From Acanthopleura granulata (lineage: Eukaryota; Mollusca; Polyplacophora; Chitonida; Chitonidae), in the NCBI GenBank assembly GCA_016165875.1, contig JABBOT010000004.1, positions 15,935,672 through 15,999,671 of the forward strand: DNA of 64,000 bases, written 5' to 3'. Shown here in pieces: positions 13,246-25,003 of the stretch. A program made the translations under genes and the position numbers. The notes beneath the pieces are model-generated. The model was given only the letters and a program-made list of their open reading frames with translations, had not been told where the DNA came from and ran no database searches. Numbering within the stretch: the first letter of the stretch is position 1; each line of letters opens with the position of its first letter.

Positions 13246-13904
13246 ACTCTTCTCTGACAGTCAATCTTTTAAATTTCAAGCCAGCCATGTAAACAGAATT
13301 AGCAATATTAAACAAATCAATCACTGCATTTGCCGTCGGACTGTTGACTTTATAGTAAGCTAAGCAGAGACTCAATCTCCACATTTGCGCGCCACTGCCT
13401 AAGTCATTTATTATACGTCTAGACAATTTAGCCCTGATTCTACAATGTTAACGCTCAACCGACTCTTGGCTTCATCAGAGGGATTAACATAGCCAGCTTA
13501 GTGATCTGTGTGAATTGGGTCTTCCTGCCTGCAGACCTTCCTCTAATTGTCATCAAATAGGCTGTTCTCTCTTATCCTTCACCAAGCCCACCCCAACAAA
13601 TTGCCAACCAATTTCCAGAACATCTGCAAAAAGTATCTGGTCACTGTTTTTTTCTGGGTGGCCAGCACTTAGAGGGGAGCCCATTGCAGCGAGGAGCATA
13701 CAAAGACGTATATATACATCTTGTGTACAGATATACATGTATAAATGCACATGTATGTGTATTACACACGATACAGCAGTGTTCAGCGCCAGGTTTTTAT
13801 TATAATGCAGCTACAGTATCTTCCATCATATTTATAGTGCCAGTAATTATGTTGACCTGGCCATATTCATTTTAGATGATTGCCCAAAAACTTTTTGCTC
13901 TCAG

Positions 13905-14098
13905 TGGAGCAGAAACTGTATGACATGGTTGCTGAAATGATGTCTGAAGGTTGTCTGATCTCTGATGCCCCTATTGATCCTCTTTGCCTCGGAAAGACAT
14001 TGCCCACCTGTCAGTTCTGTCAAGGAGAGCTTCTCAAAAAGAACAAGCGTGACACTTTGTTCCAGGCTGGGGAGCGGGAAATGACACTCCAGAGATAG
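13905..14098 (+). other. Weak candidate terminal exon with a CXXC motif
   Basis: The acceptor-like tract CTTTTTGCTCTCAG ends at 13904. The following frame (phase 1) is open for about 64 codons to TAG at 14096-14098. It encodes a hydrophilic, charged peptide with EQKLYDMVAEMMSEGC and a CQFC pair followed by QGELL, similar in style to half of a zinc-binding site. Codon choice looks coding-like. I do not recognise the protein, and its phase does not join the candidate exon ending at 11290. It could be a terminal exon, a decayed retrocopy or chance. Confidence 0.25.
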
Positions 14099-17000
14099 CC
14101 AACAGAAGACACTTTATGTAACTTTATACATTTTAACACGAAACAGCATTTTTCTTTTTTTTCCTTTTTTTCTGAGGAGCTATTAGCTGAGACATTGACA
14201 AAGGGCAGTCACCATTTGGGGCAGTGTTAAGTGTCTTCTGGGGTTTGTTCTTGATATAGGACATTGGACATGATAGATAAACACACCTGAACATCAGACA
14301 TCTGTGTCATATGCCTAACTCTCTAATGTCACTTTAACCGGGTGTTCAGTGAGTATTCTATCTCTTCATTTACTGAACATCTTTGCATATTACAATCACA
14401 GAAGATGTCATTGCTTTTACTGAAACTACATGTAATACATGTATATTGTATGTATGTGTTTATATATGTATTTTTTTTTATTTTCATTTCCTATTTTTAA
14501 AGAACCATGCTTTTCTAAATTAAAGCTTCAAATAAGAGCATAGGAATATGTGTTACCATTTTAGGCCATAGTACATGTAGTTTGCGCTGGTTTCCAGACT
14601 GTTGAAATGACTGTAAATCTATAACCTTTTCAACCACTAAAGCACTCTTTTTCAGTGAAACTTATGCATGCAGTGATTGTGAAAGCAATGCTAAAAATGA
14701 TTTGTCTGTGTGATTGAAGATGTAAGCTTCATAAAACTGTGCAAATTCTCTACACTCCATAATTCTGTTAGAATGTTTCAAAACAATGGTTGCACAGGTG
14801 GTTGAAAAGGTTGACAAATTGGTGAAAGACATTTACTCATGTGGTGACAAGGTGTACAGTTTTGGTTGAGGTTCTTACATAGATACATGAATGGCATGTA
14901 GTTACATGTACATGAAGGTTTTCAAAGTTATAAATCATTCCTATTTCCAAAAGCAGGGTTTCTTTTTTGGGTTTTTAATTTTAAAGAACATCTTTGCGTA
15001 TTTTGGCTATTTTGTGAAATAAAATTCTGCCGCATGGTAGCATGTAACATTATGTGCATAAAATTAATTTAACTTTCATTAAAGATGATAATTCTGAAAG
15101 CTAAAAAGGTGCTGATTCTGTGAGTTTTATTTGATTAGTTACTGTACCATATGGAATTGACAAGCCAAATATTCCATAACTGATAGGTGAATTCTTTATA
15201 GACTGGCCAGGTTGAAAAAGGCAAAATGATTTTTATGACTTCTCAAATAACAATAAAGACAAGGAAGACTTGATCGCCAGTGCTTTTGCCGTCGCTTTAG
15301 TTTTTCACATGTTAACAGCAGTGAATCACTAAAGTTACACCATTTTTTTATGAGCTGTTGGGAGAAAATTGACTGGAGAGATACGTGTTAATTCATGCCC
15401 CATACCGAAGGTGCTTATTGACACTTTCTTGCCATGTCAACCTGTTTGCTTCCATTATCACTTTTTGTGCAACTTCTTTGTGTAGAACTTTGCTCCTGTA
15501 TGGTATTTTTAGCAGCTTAATTATGAAATTAGTCATTTGCTATCTAGTATGCTGGAGTTGTAAACATACATGTAACAGATTGCTGGATAGCGTCAAAGCA
15601 TTACTTACAAGATGGAGGCCCAGGTACATCTATAAGTAAAGTGCATGTTTACATCTGGATCTTTGTATATAGTGAATACAATTTTACATTTAAAATGGGA
15701 ATTCAATGCAATGGGCTGTAGTGTTGTGTACATCTATAGGGGATATTTCACAGTGACAGCAGAATATCATAGACAGTGTTCGAGTGAGAGTGGGTTATAA
15801 TTTCCACCTTTCAGGAGAACAGTATTTATGGTATTCAACTTTCACTGTGCAATATTCTCTTTATTGTTTATATTTTAACAACATTATGGTTTTGTGTGTT
15901 TAAAGAACTTTTAAGCAATGTTATAGTTGTAGGCTTTCAAAAACTCTGTGATGACATAAGAATCTAGCTATTGACTGATCTTACCATGATGTCAGTGTGC
16001 ATGAATCAAATTGAAACGTTATAAAACAAAATGTCTCTTTGATGTCTTGGCATCTGAGTGTGAAATGTCAAAATGTATTAATAACACAGGTGACATATAA
16101 CTGTGGTGTCATTTCTGTACCTACATGCAAGTATATCTATCACAATTATTTAGCAACAGATTTGATTAGACAGTGTAAGACATGACATGTCTGCAGGTGA
16201 AAAACAGTACGTTTAAGACATGCATATACATTGTCCTATTAATTACAAAACAGTAAGTCTTCTTGAAATGGGTATACATGTACATCAGATGTTGGGTATA
16301 AGGTATACAGGTACATGAAGGTAAAAGGCCCTCAGTTTCTGCATGATTTCCCCCCATATCACTTTCACATACTTAAATGGAAAACATATATAAAATATGG
16401 TGTAAAACAGCACTCAAATGAATAGGTAAATGAATGCATAAATATAGTAAGTAAAAATATTGATCAATTTCAAAAAGAAAAAAAGATATGGATAAAATAA
16501 GTTATTGTACATGTAGTATAGTACATGTAGGGTGCATTATCTTTGAGCATGTGATGTAATTGTCCTAAAATTTTGTCCAAAAAAGTGCTTTTTGAGAGGC
16601 AAATAAATGTCCTAAAATATTACTTGATATCTTTTCCGGCAGAACGACCCTGGGTGAGAGTTTAGGTCATTTACTGTACTCTTCATTGTTGTTTGTAAGT
16701 TTTAAAATGATACAGCAAACATAGCATACATACAAGCATGGATGATAATGCAGATATCTGTCCAAGTGAATTAAGGGTCAGACCAGGGCACAATGCTGTG
16801 AGTGTGGATGCATTGACCAGTGTTGGTTTCTGGCAGTATAGCCCTGGTCTTCTTGGAAGCTGTTTGTCCACAGCTAATCTGGGCGAGGTCATGCCAATCA
16901 CAATTGTCCAGTTAGGCCCAACACTATGTTTACATCTTCTGTTTGATTGGGTGCTGATAAGCCTGGCTGAAACATCTGAGGATGGGAGTGGAGAGTAGCC

Positions 17001-18518
17001 CTCATCCTGTTACCCACCAGCATGGAGCTTTCATCCCTGGGGGCAGGGAAGACTATGTCCCATATAGGCAAGGAAATAGAGGTGTAAATTGATGCTAAAT
17101 GTCATGTGACATGCCATGATTAAAGGATACTGTGACCTGTTGATTGCTGGTATGCAGTGTTGTTCTCCATAGGATCAGAGAAAATGTTGTGCTTTTTCGT
17201 TTTTTCCTGTTCATGTACATGTACCATTGGTCTTGCTGGGAGTGCTTGTGATGTCATAAATACATGAATTACACATACATGTACTGTGCTAAAGATAAAG
17301 CAGTTCAGGGTATATACATCATGCATATGCATAGATCAAATATGTACATACCCATTGCTTTGGCACGAAATCATCAAACATTTGTTTTATCATTTATGTG
17401 TATATTTGAGTTTTTGAGCATCATATTTTAGTTCAGATTGGTTTTTTTAATAATTTTTTGAAGACTGCAACCTTTAATCAGATGTAATGAAAGAAATATA
17501 AGAATGGTAGTAACAGCTTGAACTGAAAATATTTGCGTATTAAATAGGGGCAATGGTTATTTTTCTAAAAAAAAAAAAAAAAAAAAAGAAACCAATGCCA
17601 GCAAGAAGATACTTGTAAATACTATCAAAAAATTTTGTGCCTTTGAAAGTTCTAGGAACGGCCAATGTGTTGATGGACCTGACCTCTTTAACGTCTTGGG
17701 CAATAAAACACAGGAAACAACCAGCTCAAACTATACACTGGAGCATTGAAAGTTGAATCAGTGTGATTGGCCAAAACTTGACCGACTTGGCCCACCACAT
17801 ATGGTTCTGTTGTATACATTGGCTTAGCACATGTATGTGTTTCCAAAACTGATTTTTAATGTATTATTCGTCAAAAACAGCAAAAACTATATTCTTTTTT
17901 AACAATAGGTAGATGAAATCTTTGTTTTTATTCATTAGTGAATTCTCATTGAGAAGCACCTGTAAAAGAAGGTACCTTTATATACATGTATATGTATGTA
18001 CATTTGGGTGAGTGTGAAAAGGATTTTAAGTACATGCACATGTATGTTTACTGTGTGAAGACATGGGATAAAAATGAATTCATGAAGAAAAAATGACATT
18101 CGCAAGTAGAAAGGTTAGAATTACAAGGAAATTTGCGTCTTGGCTGGAGAGATTTTGCGTAACCTTTTATGGAAAGGGAGAAGCTTATCATAAATTAACA
18201 TTTGCTTAAATTTGGTGTAAGATATGTACATGTACATCAACAAAACAAGGTGTTAAAACGAAAGTTTGCATTTTGCCTGTCAAAGGTGTGTGACCTCTAT
18301 AGTACATTTCTTGATGTATTATGCATACATGTATACGTATGAATTATTGATTGCTTTCTGAGGATTTAATTTCTTGTGAACATGTGAGATTACCATTTAA
18401 ATATTTCACATATATTTTTACATACATGTAGGTACTTGTATGAATTGGGAAACTATTTTGGCACCTCCAGAAAAAATGCAACAGCTGTATCCTAAAGATT
18501 TACATGCTATGCATTATT
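14099..18518. other. Non-coding DNA with homopolymer runs
   Basis: AT-rich, with a long A-run at about 17568-17587 and many ACATGTAC words. A more GC-balanced block at about 16730-17060 has overlapping open frames on both strands (16683-16998) but no splice framing or domain. No SINE was seen here. Confidence 0.5.
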
Positions 18519-18527
18519 TCATATGTG

Positions 18528-18783
18528 TAAAAAAAAGAGCCTCCGTGGCTCATTTGGTTAGCGCGCTAGTGCAGAGTAATGACCCAGAAGCCTTCTACCA
18601 ATGCAGCGGTTGTCCAGCTTATGGTGGTTTCTTCTCCTGTCATTTGTAGGTCTGCCAGCGACCTGCGGATGGTCGTGGGTTTCCCCTGGGCTTTGCCCGG
18701 TTTCTTCCCACCATAATGCTGGTCGTCCTAGTATAAGTGAAATATTCTTGAGTATGGCGTAAAACACCAATCAAATAAATGAG
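18528..18783 (+). mobile_element. Full-length tRNA-derived SINE, family 1
   Basis: The head reads GCCTCCGTGGCTCATTTGGT then TAGCGCGC, a clear A-box region; the B box is worn. The body blocks GTCTGCCAGCGACCTGCGG, GTCGTGGGTTTCCCCTGGG and CCATAATGCTGG are present, followed by TATAAGTGAAATATTCTTGA and AAAACACCAATCAAATAAAT. A 9-base direct repeat, TCATATGTG, at 18519-18527 and 18784-18792 brackets it. The bases just inside the left repeat are an A-run before the head. Confidence 0.85.
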
Positions 18784-18792
18784 TCATATGTG

Positions 18793-21700
18793 CGAACTTT
18801 TGTTAACACTATCAATTTCTTCACGGTTTTCTTGACATTATTTTGCAGTTCAGAAGTTTTGAATACAATACCACTTTGTAACATGTAGTGATAACATCAG
18901 ATATAAATGTGACATTTCAGGGCTAACATTTGTTTGCTGTAGCTGAGAGAAAAGTTAATCTGAGATATCTGTCAAAAGTAAGGTATGCAGAATAGGTGGG
19001 TGCATCATTTGTGGGACTTCTGGATCTGTGTATTGAATAGTATTTTACTCTTGATGGACATGGAATTGTAGATCTACCAACCTGATCTGTTCTTGAACTG
19101 TACAAGTTGTATACTGTACAGTGCTTCAGTTATGAGAATTAAATATTGGGATCCATTGTAGTCTTAGTTTTTGGGAAAAGTCACTAATAAATACATGTAT
19201 GCATTTTAGTATAGAGGCGTTGTATTATTGTGAAAAGGGATGACATTTGACATTCATGAAGGAATAGTGTCCAGGTTGTTTGGCTTCCGTGGGATTCCTG
19301 AAGGCCAGGTTAGGGTATTGAAGTCATAAATCACTGAAACTGCTTTTTTTCTGTCTGACTTGATCATATACATGTGTTACCTGTTGATGAGTTTCTAGGC
19401 CAGGTAAAGACATATTATAGATGGGCCTGTTATATTGAAGGCTAGAGATGTCATCCTGTTATGTCAGCAGATTGTGCCAATGATGGGCTGGAATGGCTGT
19501 GGAAGCAGGTGGGCTTTTGCAGCAAAATGACACAGCGTATTCATGTGCACTGATTCATGAGGTACATGTTTTCATTCTCTGCACTGGATTTAATCTCCTG
19601 TGCAAAATGCTGGTAATGAAATGTACCTGAGTGAGTGAGGTACGTGGGACTTGTGGCCAGACAAGAGTTTCTGTGAACAAGTGTCAGCTTTCTCATGCAG
19701 CCACTCCATGTCCCAGGTCTGGATGGATATGCTGCCGGAGTGTGCATCTAGTCATGACACAGTGTGCTGCACTCGCTGCTCACAGTCGTTCAGTTATGTG
19801 TACCTCAGTGATGTTGTTCAGGATCTTCTCGTCTTTTCATTTCAATGTGACAACCTGGATTGGCGCATTTGTATGTACATGTAACATGGATATATTATGT
19901 ATCATGAATGTCCAGAGATCTGAAGCTGTCAAACAACACCCAGCTGGTTGCCAGCATCGACAGAACAAGCCTGCGTGGTGAAGTGTCGTAATGGAGAACA
20001 ACTCTAGTCCAGACCGGAAGTCTAGACAGAGACATGTCCGGGTAAGAGACACGCAATTAGCTGTATCCTAAATGTGTCACCTGGGAAAAAGTGCATTTAT
20101 TTGCTTATACTGTATATTTCATGTTAATATTTCTTCTTGATCTGCTTATCAGTGTTATAGTAATAAGTATTAATGCTATGACTGTGTCATATGTTTTTGG
20201 TGATATCTGTTCAACACCATACTTTTTCACTTATATACATAGTATGCTGAGGAAACGAAAATGTTCAGAGTAAACCATAAAGTACATGTATCTGAAACAC
20301 TGAGCCAGTGAGAGTTTGGATTAGATAATGGGACCTTGTTGATGACAGTTTTGGCAGGAGAAATAAATAAGACTTGCTGAATGGACTGAATAGGGCCCAC
20401 TGCATGTATAAAGTCATGTACTGCTTTCAGTTGGGTTAACATATAACTGTGATTACTTTCAAGTTCTGTATTTCACCTGAAGTTTAGCTTTGTAAAGTGG
20501 CACATTTTGTTGATTCTGAATGATTCATTTGCCTAATACAGTGTATAATCCTGTCGAGAGTTTTTTGTGTGTTAAGGTACATGTAGATGAATTTCCTATC
20601 AAAAAGTTTTTGAGTTAAATTTATAATTTTAAGGCCCTAAAATGCACTTTCACAGGCCATCCTTTTAGGTGAAAGACAGTACTTTTGGAAAAGTGCAGCA
20701 ACCATCAGCAACAAAATGCTAGGTAAAACGTGCAAAACTATCATTTCACAGTGAAGTCAGTTTCTTCTTGATTCACGATTTCTCTGTTTTGTTCATTGCA
20801 TATTTTCATGTATTTACAAGCCCAAGTATTTCTGTTTTCTCTTGACATGTATTCCACTATAAGTTTGCATGACTTAGTTCATTCTGGTTCATATGTACAT
20901 GTCTGCCTTTTGTTAGAATCATTATTTCATTGCAACATCTAATCATCTAATCATCTAATATTCGAAATATCCAGAATATGCAGTGTTCAACCTTTGCGAA
21001 AGTCTGGCAAGAGCCAGAGTGTTGTAAGTAGGAATAACAGATGGCAGGAAGGCCTGTCATTTTGCTGTGGATTTCCCTGGTTTGATGCAAGTGTACATAC
21101 CGGTTACAAACTAATATGTCATCCTTATTCCTTCCTCATGTGTCTTCAAAGTGCCCTCTGAATTTACATGTGTACGTTGCAATATGTTCGTCATGGTGTA
21201 AGGCGTCAAAATACATAATAATCAAAAGGTGCAACTGTCTTCTATGCAAATTCAATGTAGAATGAGTGATCTTCTCTCAAGTTGTTACCTCAACTCACAA
21301 AATCATGTAGCTCTCACGACATTTCTGTGGAAATCAAAGAACGCTTTTTAATACAAGGTTTTCACAGATATTATTACATGTGCGTGTACATTTGGAATGT
21401 AGTAATGTATATTGTACTGTTATCTATTAATGAAAATTTCGTCCATGTTTTAGTCTGTTTGTAGTGAAAAAGTATAATAAACTACTGATATGCTTTTTCT
21501 GTTGTCCAAATAAATGTTATTGAATACCTTTGCTGATGATTAATTGTCTTCAAGATGCTGTCAGAGGTGTAAAAGAATTATGTCTCTTGACATGTCTAAC
21601 ATTAAGTTAAATATGAATTATGATTCCAGACAGCATAATGCATAAATGGGGTCAAGTTGTTCTTGTGAACTGTGTTGTTCAGTACATTAACAAGGGTGGA

Positions 21701-24398
21701 AATAGTTCGCAGGTCAAATAGCCAGACTTGATGCTGTAAATGCTTTTAACACCCTTGGATTCTGGTCATGATAAAATGTCTGTGTTATCTATATGTGCTT
21801 GTAATGATGGTGTAAAATGGATAAAAAAGACTTGTGAAGCATAGGTGAACACGAAAGATTTCCCAGACATGTCTGTGTGAAATCATCTTGTCATAAGTGG
21901 ATTAAATAAGTCACGCACATGTGTATGTTTGCTCTACATATGGTACATTTACTATTGTTAGAGCTGATTTGAAGTGTCTTGGAACCAAAATTAAAAGTTA
22001 TGTGTTTAAGGTAAGAAGCTCAGTTTGTGAACTGGAGTAGGCACTGTAAGCCCACTTATTGTACTTTTTTCTTTAATGAAAAATAGTTTATTGATTAAAG
22101 AATTATTACTATTACAGAATTCTCCTCTGAATGAAACCAGAAACAGTAGCAAGCATTAAATAAAGAGTTGTAAAAAAAAAAAAAAAAGTTAAAATGCTGA
22201 TTTTAGTTCATAAATCTTTGGGTAACTCATACTCCTTGTCATTTGCAAGGGGTGTGATAATAATACACCTTGTTAAGAACGACAATGACCGTCTGCTGTA
22301 CATGTATGTAACATGGTTGTAGTACATGTACTAGTGCATATAAAATATACATCTGTATGTAGATGTATACATGTTGCTTTATTGAAGAGGATTCCTTTTC
22401 TCAAACTTTCTGCTGTTAAATCACATGTACATGATTTTGTTTGTCACTGTATGTGGTGTGCATTGAGTTAACTTTATAGTAGTGCTCCAAAGCACAAATA
22501 AGTTTCTTGGAATTGCTGTTAAGTAAATGGTGATAATATCAGTCCTCTGTCTCTGTGGGCTGTGTTGTGCATGTAGCTTAAATGGAATTCCTCTTGTTTA
22601 AAGACAAAACATTGGTATTGTTTTATAATTGTAAAATTTTAATGCCAAAGAGGCACTTCTTTGTACCTAACACAATTTTTGCTGAACCGATTAAAAGGAA
22701 GCTTTGTCAGCATGACACATCAGCTTGTCTTAATTCTGTACCACTACTATATTAGTAGTTTTTTTACTTGGACAACATTTGCTGAGATTTAGAGTGTTCA
22801 TGAACCTTGTTGGCACCAAAGTGGATATCATTTGTGCTATGCATTGCTCAACATTTTTGATTTATCGGTCCAGTTCTGAATACAGCCTAGGCGAAATAAA
22901 TATAACTTGGTGATTTATAGGTTGCTTTAGCCTAACTGATTGGCTGTGTTGAAACTGTGAAAAGGGGGATTTGTCCCGTGAGCCTTTGTGTTGCCACAAT
23001 CATTCCCCTCATATTATCAGCGTGGATGGACATGAATCCAATTAACTCGTTAATTTGTGTTTATTTAGGGTAATGTCCATGCAAGATGAGCCAGTGAAAC
23101 ATGAAAATTGTCTCCCAAGTGTATCAGTGGGAGAAATCCAGTAACAAATGCTGTGCCTTTGAGGGCTGACCAACACACCAGATTACCAGTACGATGGACC
23201 AAGTTCTGGTTAACATTTTATATGTGCTGGGAGACTTCCTTATGATACATGTCTCTGAATATCCCCAACAAAGACCATCGTTGGCCTGTAAAGTTTTGCT
23301 AAGGGTTCCAGGATAACGTGCTTAGGGTTCGATACTACTTAGTTAATGTTCACATAAAATAATATTGATGGGGAGGATGAACTGTTATTATGGACTTGAA
23401 TGTGTTGTATGCAATGCCACCATTATCAGGTCATTACAGTTATACCTGTAATAAAACTACACATTTTGGATTTATATTTATGTACATGCAACTGACATTC
23501 ATGTCATATAAAATGTAAATTTTGCTTCTTTAGCTGATCTCGTTAGCACCTAAAGCTTGTGTTGCCAAGTGTGCATTTTCATGCATGAACATAATGAAGT
23601 CCCTTATTGCAAATGCATTGACAGCTCTTCACTATGACATGGTTGACTAGAAGCAACAATCAAGCACAAGACAAACATTAATGGACATGGTTAGAAGCTT
23701 CTTGCACAGTTTTGTAACCTTGTTTCCACTGTATACCTTGCTAATGTTAATGAAATTGCTCCAGATTCTAGGAGCAATTTAAACTGTTTGCATCTTCATT
23801 CACCCAGAAGAACCGCCTTGTGTATGCAGGGCAAATTGAGCCAGGCAGTTGATGGATGTTTAAGGATCAATCATCATTTCCTGTATTGACTAACAGACCA
23901 ATTAACTGACTTATTTTTAACAAATCATATTAATTCTGCACACATGGCTGTGGCAGATATGTAGAATTATGTAAGAAGTTTCTTATATGTAATGAACAGT
24001 TGGCCTTGTAGAGGGTTTAATGGCATTCCTCGGTATTTATTTGTAGTATTGTGCTACACTGACACCTTGGTTTAAGTTTTATGTTCAGTTTTATGTGTGT
24101 CAGTTGCAGGCTCAAGCAGGTGATTGTAATTCCTCATAAATGACAAATACATGTATATAAATTTGAGTTGTGTTTCCACATGTCATTTTGCTTGAATTCT
24201 AAGTGCTCATTGTTTTTATGGCGTTTTTTCTTGATGCTAATGATTCTAGAAATTAATGCTAGATTTAGATACATGTATGGTAGGCAAAGGAAGTATTCAT
24301 GAATTGATAAAGGATGAGAAAATTGGTGTCTGCAGTGATGCACAAGTAGTGCATGCAAGTCAGACATTTGCAGTACAGTTTGTGGGTACATATATGCA
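18793..24398. other. Non-coding DNA, no gene supported
   Basis: AT-rich DNA with an A-run at about 22173-22187, a small triplicated word (ATCTAATC) near 20938, and abundant TACATGTA-type palindromes. The overlapping frames near 19541-20052 have no domain. The part at about 22920-23300 is richer in homeodomain-type ATTA cores (for example ATTAACTCGTTAAT). Confidence 0.5.
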
Positions 24399-24516
24399 TC
24401 TTCCCCTGGGCCCTTCTTGGTTTCCTCTGACCATAATGCTGGCCGCCATGTTGTAAGTGAAATATTCTTAAGTACCATGTAAAACACCAATCAAATAAAT
24501 AAATAAATAAATAAAT
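24399..24516 (+). mobile_element. 5'-truncated SINE, family 1
   Basis: Only the 3' half remains: TTCCCCTGGGCCC, CCATAATGCTGGCCGCC, GTAAGTGAAATATTCTTAAG, AAAACACCAATC and then an AAAT tail of about six repeats. The head and B box are absent. No clear target-site duplication was found. Confidence 0.75.
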
Positions 24517-24706
24517 CGATCAAAAAGGGTTAGCTAGGGGTATATGAAAGGCTTTGCTGTTTTGTAAGAAAACAGCCCTTTGCTTATGTGGAGCAAGTAA
24601 AACAAGTCTATTTTTGAAACCTTGTTTCCATCTCTTCCAGTTGGTTTTTAATGTACATGTACGGTGTCTGTCATGCACTGTTAACAGCTGTCCTCTGTAA
24701 GCCGTG

Positions 24707-25003
24707 TTGGCATTTTCGAAGTCTCACAAGTCCACGCAGGTTGAGGTGAGACAAGGGGGAACTCTCGCAAACTAACGTGTCAGAAGAAGGGTTTTTATGA
24801 TAGTGGAATATTCAGCCTTCACTTTGAACATGCATGGGGATTTCTGTGGCTTCTGTGGCTTCTGAAAGAAGACAGGGGTGTTCCAACCGAGTTGGCTTTA
24901 TCTCTCAACGTAAAATCACGACTTCAACCACGTTAGTTTTTGAGAACGCCCCTTGTCTCGTCTAAACTCAATCCTTGAACTCGTGACACTCCCGAACTGC
25001 CAA
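24707..25003. repeat. Imperfect inverted repeat, ~75-bp arms, ~149-bp loop
   Basis: The left arm is 24707-24779 and the right arm 24929-25003. The reverse complement of the left arm aligns with the right arm from a shared CACGTTAGTTT through CCCCTTGTCTC to a shared TGCCAA at the outer edge, about 70% identical by eye with small gaps. The loop contains a short direct repeat (CTTCTGTGG twice). I could not identify a transposon family or flanking duplication. It could be a foldback element, an old MITE or a structured regulatory element. Confidence 0.6.

Noticed and set aside
16683..16998. Overlapping 72- and 86-codon frames on opposite strands
   Set aside because: No splice framing or domain. 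Opposite-strand openness suggests a composition effect or conserved non-coding DNA.
17568..17590. Long A-run as the tail of a processed retrocopy
   Set aside because: No coding-like or exon-junction-like sequence precedes it and no flanking duplication was seen. Simple poly-A is enough to explain it.
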